A program made the position numbers and the translations under genes. The notes below the pieces were generated by a model. The model was not told the origin of the DNA. It saw only the letters and a list, made by a program, of their open reading frames with translations, and ran no database searches. A stretch of DNA of 64,000 nucleotides from Flavobacteriia bacterium (GTDB lineage: Bacteria; Bacteroidota; Bacteroidia; Flavobacteriales_D; Crocinitomicaceae): positions 1 through 64,000 of the forward strand of contig CANHQP010000002.1 of assembly GCA_947462925.1 (NCBI GenBank), written 5' to 3'. Below are positions 60,373-64,000 of the stretch, piece after piece (positions within the stretch are counted from its first letter, which is position 1; each line of letters opens with the position of its first letter).

Positions 60373-60732
60373 CTAAACTTTTAAAATCAAAGCCAAAGTA
60401 ATTAATCCAATGGTTAATGCAATTGCAAAAATCACAAAATCCTTCAAGGGATAATACTCGTTAATACTATTTTGCCTGCGACAAATAAGGATTATTTCGC
60501 CAGCCTTTTTGCGTGACTTTTGGAAAATTTTATCCAAGAATTCCTGTCCTTGATAGGTGTATTTTATCTCAGCAAAATGCTCTTTTCGTTTTATTCCTTT
60601 GGAGGAAGTTGAATGTTCAACATGATTTTTAAGCACAAGTGCTTCCGTTTTTTCAGACCGAAGATCTCGAAAGATGGAAAATCCCATCCATCCACTGGCT
60701 ACTAGAGTAAATAGTCCTAATACGATTAACAT
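60373..60732 (-). CDS. Two-helix membrane protein, DUF3592-like
   Basis: A 119-residue protein with an N-terminal helix (LIVLGLFTLVASGWMGFSIF), a beta-rich domain (TEALVLKNHVEH, FAEIKYTYQGQEF, ILICRRQNSINEYYP) and a C-terminal helix (FVIFAIALTIGLITLALIL). The order matches DUF3592. Unknown function. Similar in layout to 58147-58602. Confidence 0.65.
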   Translation of the reverse strand: MLIVLGLFTLVASGWMGFSIFRDLRSEKTEALVLKNHVEHSTSSKGIKRKEHFAEIKYTYQGQEFLDKIFQKSRKKAGEIILICRRQNSINEYYPLKDFVIFAIALTIGLITLALILKV

Positions 60733-60887
60733 GCTTGTTTTTTTAAAGTTCTATGTTTTTCTGTTTTTTCATTCTAAAATGATAAGTGTATTTTGCAGAT
60801 TTGTTTAAAGCTTGACATTAACGGTTTCCAAATAGGTAAATGCGTCTTTTCAAATTTAGTTCTTTTGGTACTTTATCTTATTTGCTG

Positions 60888-61235
60888 TTAGATGCCTTTT
60901 TCTTTCTTAAGAATTGCTTCAATTTGAGTTTCAAGTGTAGGAATAATATTTTCCACAACTCCCCATACAGCCCAAAGGTCAACTCCAATGTAATCGTGGA
61001 TTAATTTATCCCTCATTCCTGCGATCTTCTTCCATTCAATTTCTGAATACTTTGCGCGGAAATCGTCGTTTAACTTTTTAGTGGCTTCACCAATGATTTC
61101 AAAGTTCCTGATAACAGCATCTTGAATCAGGTTATTCTTTAAAAAACCATCTTCATCAATGCCATCAGTATATGCTTTGATTCTTGAAATGCAAGTACTA
61201 ATGTGCTCAATATAAATGATAGGATTTTTTTTCAT
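60888..61235 (-). CDS. hepT: HepT-like RNase toxin (HEPN)
   Basis: A 115-residue all-helical HEPN protein. The ribonuclease motif RX4HXY is present as RDKLIHDY, and the WKKIAGMRDKLIH context is typical of HepT (DUF86). The cognate antitoxin gene precedes it and overlaps it by four bases. In characterised pairs MntA adenylylates the motif Tyr of HepT and silences its RNase activity. Confidence 0.92.
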   Translation of the reverse strand: MKKNPIIYIEHISTCISRIKAYTDGIDEDGFLKNNLIQDAVIRNFEIIGEATKKLNDDFRAKYSEIEWKKIAGMRDKLIHDYIGVDLWAVWGVVENIIPTLETQIEAILKKEKGI

Positions 61236-61513
61236 ACCAGCTTGATCAAATCCGCTTCAATATATGGTTTTAGGGATGCATTTACCGAGCGCAAGGTGAT
61301 TAGGTCTACCTTAATTCCAAGTAATTCAGAAAGTTCTTGCTCTAAGCCAATTAACTCAAGAAGATCAACCTTCATTTCAAAGTCGATAAGGATATCAAGA
61401 TCACTCTTTTCATTTTCTTCTCCACGAGCATATGAGCCAAATACACCAAGAAGTGTAGGCTTAACCCTTTGGGTAACAGTTTTAATTATATTTTCCTGTT
61501 GTGGAGTTATCAT
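61232..61513 (-). CDS. mntA: MntA-like minimal nucleotidyltransferase antitoxin
   Basis: A 93-residue minimal nucleotidyltransferase. The motif GSX10DXD is intact as GSYARGEENEKSDLD, preceded by LLGVF. A third acidic residue lies in VDLIT. It precedes hepT with a four-base overlap, the usual order. It should inactivate HepT by AMP transfer. Confidence 0.92.
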   Translation of the reverse strand: MITPQQENIIKTVTQRVKPTLLGVFGSYARGEENEKSDLDILIDFEMKVDLLELIGLEQELSELLGIKVDLITLRSVNASLKPYIEADLIKLV

Positions 61514-61641
61514 GACATAAAGATAAACTTTTTTTCTTAGTAGTTAAGTGGACTCTCACTTATTTTTTTGCGCAACAAAGCGCACTTTCATTGCGCATAT
61601 ACAACCCACTTCGGCTTACTTCACGCAACCTACATTTCACC

Positions 61642-63228
61642 TCACCTCCCTAAATACTTCAACGCCTTCTGAACCTCCTTATCATAATCACAAGTAACCG
61701 TAAAATATCCTTGCTCAGTCCAAATTTGTCGGGCGATTTCGGCTTTTAAGGTTTGCTTGATAAGGTTTTTGCTCAATGCCAATTCACTTTTGCTTTTTTT
61801 GATTTTTTCGACTTTTTCTGCGTAAGTCAAAAATTGATCGAGCAATTGTTCTGAAACGTTGAATTTATTCTTGAATTCAATCGGGTTTTTCCATTGATTT
61901 CTCTTGTTGGAAACAAAATCGAAAGCAAAATTCTGAAAAACGGGGCTGTATCGCAACGCTGTGAAATACCAACTCGAACCAGTTGTATCCAACGGAATGA
62001 AAACATCTGGCAAAATTCCGCCGCCGCCATAAACTACCTTGCCTTTAGGCGTTTTGAATCTCAAAGAATCTACCAAAAGCGTGCTGTCGATGGCATACAA
62101 TTCACCATTTTCGTAACGGTTCATTTGGTCTTTGTAATATTCTTCGTAATCATCTGTGTATGGTTTCTGAATGCATCTTCCTGTTGGAGTGTAATAACGC
62201 GCAACCACCAAGCGCAAGTTACTTCCGTCTTTCAGTCCGATGTCTTCTTGTACCAAGCCTTTTCCAAAAGAACGTCTTCCCATAATCGTCGCACGGTCGT
62301 TGTCTTGCAAAGCACCAGCCACAATTTCACTGGCAGAAGCTGAATTTTCATTCACCAAAACAACCACTTCCGTTCTTTCCAGGTTTCCGCGAAGCGAAGC
62401 GGTGTAAATTTCTTTTTTCGTGTGCAAACCTTTGGTAGTCACAATCACAGCGCCGTCTTTCAAAAATTCATCCACAATTTGCGTTGCCACTTGCAGCACG
62501 CCACCGCCATTGTTGCGCAAATCGAAAATCAATTTGGTCATGCCAGCAGCTTTCAATTTGAGCGCCGCACGGTTAAATTCGCGCGCAGATTCCACTGAAA
62601 ATTGGTCTAATTTGATGTAACCCGTATTTTTATTCAACATCGTTGCGCACACAATCGATTCAATTGGAATAGAACCTCTGATAATTGTTTTTGGCAGTTT
62701 TTTCTTGTTTCTGTAAACGACCACATTGACAGGCGTTTCTTCCGGACCTTTCAACATTTTCATCACATCTTCATTCTTGATTTTTTTAGATGCAATCGAT
62801 TTTCCGCCTACTTGAATAATTCTATCTCCAGCCAACAATCCAGCGCGTTGTGATGGAGAACCGTTGATTACGTGTGTGATGCAAATTGTATCTCTGATGA
62901 TGCTAAATCGCACGCCAACGCCACCAAAGTGACCTTCAATTTGTTCGTTCGCAGATTGCAATTCAGCGGCAGAAATGTAACTGCTGTGCGGATCCAATTT
63001 GTGCAACATGTTGCTGATGGTCTTTTCAAAAAGCTTGTCAGCATTGAGCGGATCCACATATTTTTTGTCGAGAATCTCGATGATGTCTCGCATTTTACCA
63101 TATTTCTGTTGACCTGCGGAAAGATTTTCTCTTCCTGGAGATAGGTGAAATCCAATCCACAAACCAGCGGAAAGAAAAACAGCGAATCCCAAAGGAATCA
63201 AAAAATATTTTGAATTATTATTCTCCAT
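61642..63228 (-). CDS. S41 C-terminal processing protease
   Basis: A 528-residue serine protease exported to the periplasm. A membrane anchor lies at about residues 9-28 (FLIPLGFAVFLSAGLWIGF). A PDZ domain spans about 75-160 (GGVGVRFS, GSPSQRAGLLAGDRIIQVGG). The S41 core has LVNENSASASEIVAGALQD with the catalytic Ser and GRRSFGKGLVQ with the catalytic Lys. The C-terminal domain from about 400 is typical of Bacteroidota CtpA/Prc proteins. The start used overlaps the dCMP deaminase gene by 11 bases; an ATG five codons earlier is possible. Confidence 0.92.
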   Translation of the reverse strand: MENNNSKYFLIPLGFAVFLSAGLWIGFHLSPGRENLSAGQQKYGKMRDIIEILDKKYVDPLNADKLFEKTISNMLHKLDPHSSYISAAELQSANEQIEGHFGGVGVRFSIIRDTICITHVINGSPSQRAGLLAGDRIIQVGGKSIASKKIKNEDVMKMLKGPEETPVNVVVYRNKKKLPKTIIRGSIPIESIVCATMLNKNTGYIKLDQFSVESAREFNRAALKLKAAGMTKLIFDLRNNGGGVLQVATQIVDEFLKDGAVIVTTKGLHTKKEIYTASLRGNLERTEVVVLVNENSASASEIVAGALQDNDRATIMGRRSFGKGLVQEDIGLKDGSNLRLVVARYYTPTGRCIQKPYTDDYEEYYKDQMNRYENGELYAIDSTLLVDSLRFKTPKGKVVYGGGGILPDVFIPLDTTGSSWYFTALRYSPVFQNFAFDFVSNKRNQWKNPIEFKNKFNVSEQLLDQFLTYAEKVEKIKKSKSELALSKNLIKQTLKAEIARQIWTEQGYFTVTCDYDKEVQKALKYLGR

Positions 63229-63658
63229 CTGTTGGATTTTCAATTTGTATGACTTCTAAGCCAGCGGATTTCAGGAAATCAACGCCCGTTGTGTCTTTGT
63301 AATCATTGATAAAAACGACTCTTTTGATGCCGGCTTGCAAAACCAATTTACTGCAATCTTTACAAGGCGAAAGCGTCAGGTACAAAGTTGCACCGACACA
63401 ATTATTGGTAGATTTCGCCACTTTCAAAATCGCATTGGCTTCTGCATGTAAAACAAACCATTGTGTTTCACCCGATTCAGTTTCGCAGCAATTATCGAAA
63501 CCTGCAGGTGTGCCGTTGTATCCGTCGGAAATAATCATTCCATCTTTCACGATGATGGCACCGACTTTTTTTCTGTTGCAATGGGATAAATCAGCCCAAG
63601 TTTGCGCCAATCTTAAGTATGCTTTGTCGTATCGTAATTGTTTATTTATGTCAGTCAT
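63218..63658 (-). CDS. Deoxycytidylate (dCMP) deaminase
   Basis: A 146-residue zinc enzyme that deaminates dCMP to dUMP for thymidylate supply. Zinc and catalytic motifs are HAEANA and PCKDC, with substrate residues in GYNGTPAG. It resembles ComEB-type dCMP deaminases. The start MTDINKQL is chosen; it lies ten bases after the regulator stop. It is probably co-transcribed with the upstream regulator and downstream protease. Confidence 0.93.
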   Translation of the reverse strand: MTDINKQLRYDKAYLRLAQTWADLSHCNRKKVGAIIVKDGMIISDGYNGTPAGFDNCCETESGETQWFVLHAEANAILKVAKSTNNCVGATLYLTLSPCKDCSKLVLQAGIKRVVFINDYKDTTGVDFLKSAGLEVIQIENPTDGE

Positions 63659-63668
63659 TGATGCAAAA

Positions 63669-64000
63669 TTAATCATCTAAGGTGAATTTATAGCCTACAC
63701 CGCGAATACTGTGAAAATATTGAGGATTTTTAGGATCACTTTCAAACAATTTACGGAACGCTAGAATGTAGTTATCTATTGTTCGCGCTGTTGGAAATTG
63801 GTCACTTCCCCAAAGATTGTCCAATATTTCTTCTCTAGATACGACCAAACCGCGTTTTTCGTTGAAAAGTTTCAACAAATCGATTTCTCTTTTGCTTAAA
63901 TCGTGGATTTCATTCGTTTCCGTGTTTTTAACTTGAAACGTTGCAAAATCAATGACTAATTTCCCGATAGTCAATTTTACTGGCGCTGCTTGAATGTCTT
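63669..64000 (-). CDS. OmpR-family response regulator, C-terminal part (truncated by window)
   Basis: The frame runs open through the window end, so the N-terminal receiver domain lies outside. What is visible is the winged-helix output domain: LTIGKLVIDF, LSKREIDLLKLFNEKRGLVVSREEIL, the recognition helix TARTIDNYILAFRKLFE and the wing FHSIRGVGYKF. It binds DNA as a phosphorylation-controlled activator or repressor. Confidence 0.9.
   Translation of the reverse strand, partial: DIQAAPVKLTIGKLVIDFATFQVKNTETNEIHDLSKREIDLLKLFNEKRGLVVSREEILDNLWGSDQFPTARTIDNYILAFRKLFESDPKNPQYFHSIRGVGYKFTLDD

Noticed and set aside
61569-61597. Inverted repeat tgcgcaa...ttgcgca downstream of mntA as a third REP-like element
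   Set aside because: The lead-in and second hairpin of the other two copies are missing, so membership is not supported.

Overview
The window reads as a chromosome segment of a low-GC member of the Bacteroidota, most likely order Flavobacteriales. Direct support: a type IX secretion (T9SS) type A sorting domain (12241-13710), a gliding-type CHU_C/type B C-terminal domain (28684-31311), a short-chain L-threonine dehydrogenase of the Flavobacterium type, many start codons without a Shine-Dalgarno sequence, and repeated matches to the Bacteroidota promoter (TTTG or TTG, about 19-21 bases, then TAnnTTTG). A Fluviicola/Crocinitomicaceae-like placement is only a guess. I found no rRNA, tRNA, CRISPR array or integrase gene.

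Layout. 1-17.8 kb is mainly housekeeping: a metallo-beta-lactamase-fold hydrolase, a biotin carrier protein, a lipoprotein M1 aminopeptidase, purQ-purD, a membrane protein, ispD, threonine dehydrogenase, a photolyase, a T9SS cargo protein, dusB, thiamine pyrophosphokinase and a universal stress protein. 18-22.9 kb holds a GH3-like ligase, an FkbM methyltransferase, a flippase and a secreted protein with two copies of one domain. 23-31.3 kb holds dxr, lepA, a TonB-dependent receptor and a large secreted CHU_C protein.

31.4-39.4 kb is a signalling region. A tiny membrane protein, a REC-SpoIIE phosphatase and a PAS/HisKA_2 kinase are transcribed leftwards. A propeller sensor kinase and LuxR-type regulator are transcribed rightwards. 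A perfect palindrome lies between the two divergent promoters. Next to this is the most unusual locus: a roughly 0.95-kb cassette bounded by a 74-bp direct repeat (72/74 identical) of the 3' end of the neighbouring O-antigen ligase gene. It carries an acyl-carrier-like protein whose phosphopantetheine serine is Asp, a 41-residue membrane protein resembling the tiny protein of the signalling operon, and a divergent XRE regulator.

39.3-49 kb contains the O-antigen ligase and chain-length protein, a metF-secreted protein-yicC-gmk-nadD run, a HigBA-like toxin-antitoxin pair and dxs. 49-56 kb contains a very large predicted outer-membrane barrel and deoC followed by a full and a half-length aldehyde dehydrogenase, which together look like a split ALDH16. 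56.4-60.7 kb is a leftward run of poorly recognised small genes, one barstar-like and one a headless 3' fragment. It is followed by an MntA-HepT pair, an S41 processing protease, dCMP deaminase and a truncated OmpR-type regulator at the window edge.

Intergenic DNA is rich in repeats: C-rich hairpin repeats (four copies), phased 'attagcaaatt' tracts (three sites), a two-hairpin REP-like element (two copies) and an element with 16-bp inverted repeats. Three of the seven MEP isoprenoid genes (ispD, dxr, dxs) lie scattered in the window. dusB, dxr and the cassette XRE gene each have a -7 box ending exactly four bases before the start codon, which predicts leaderless mRNAs.
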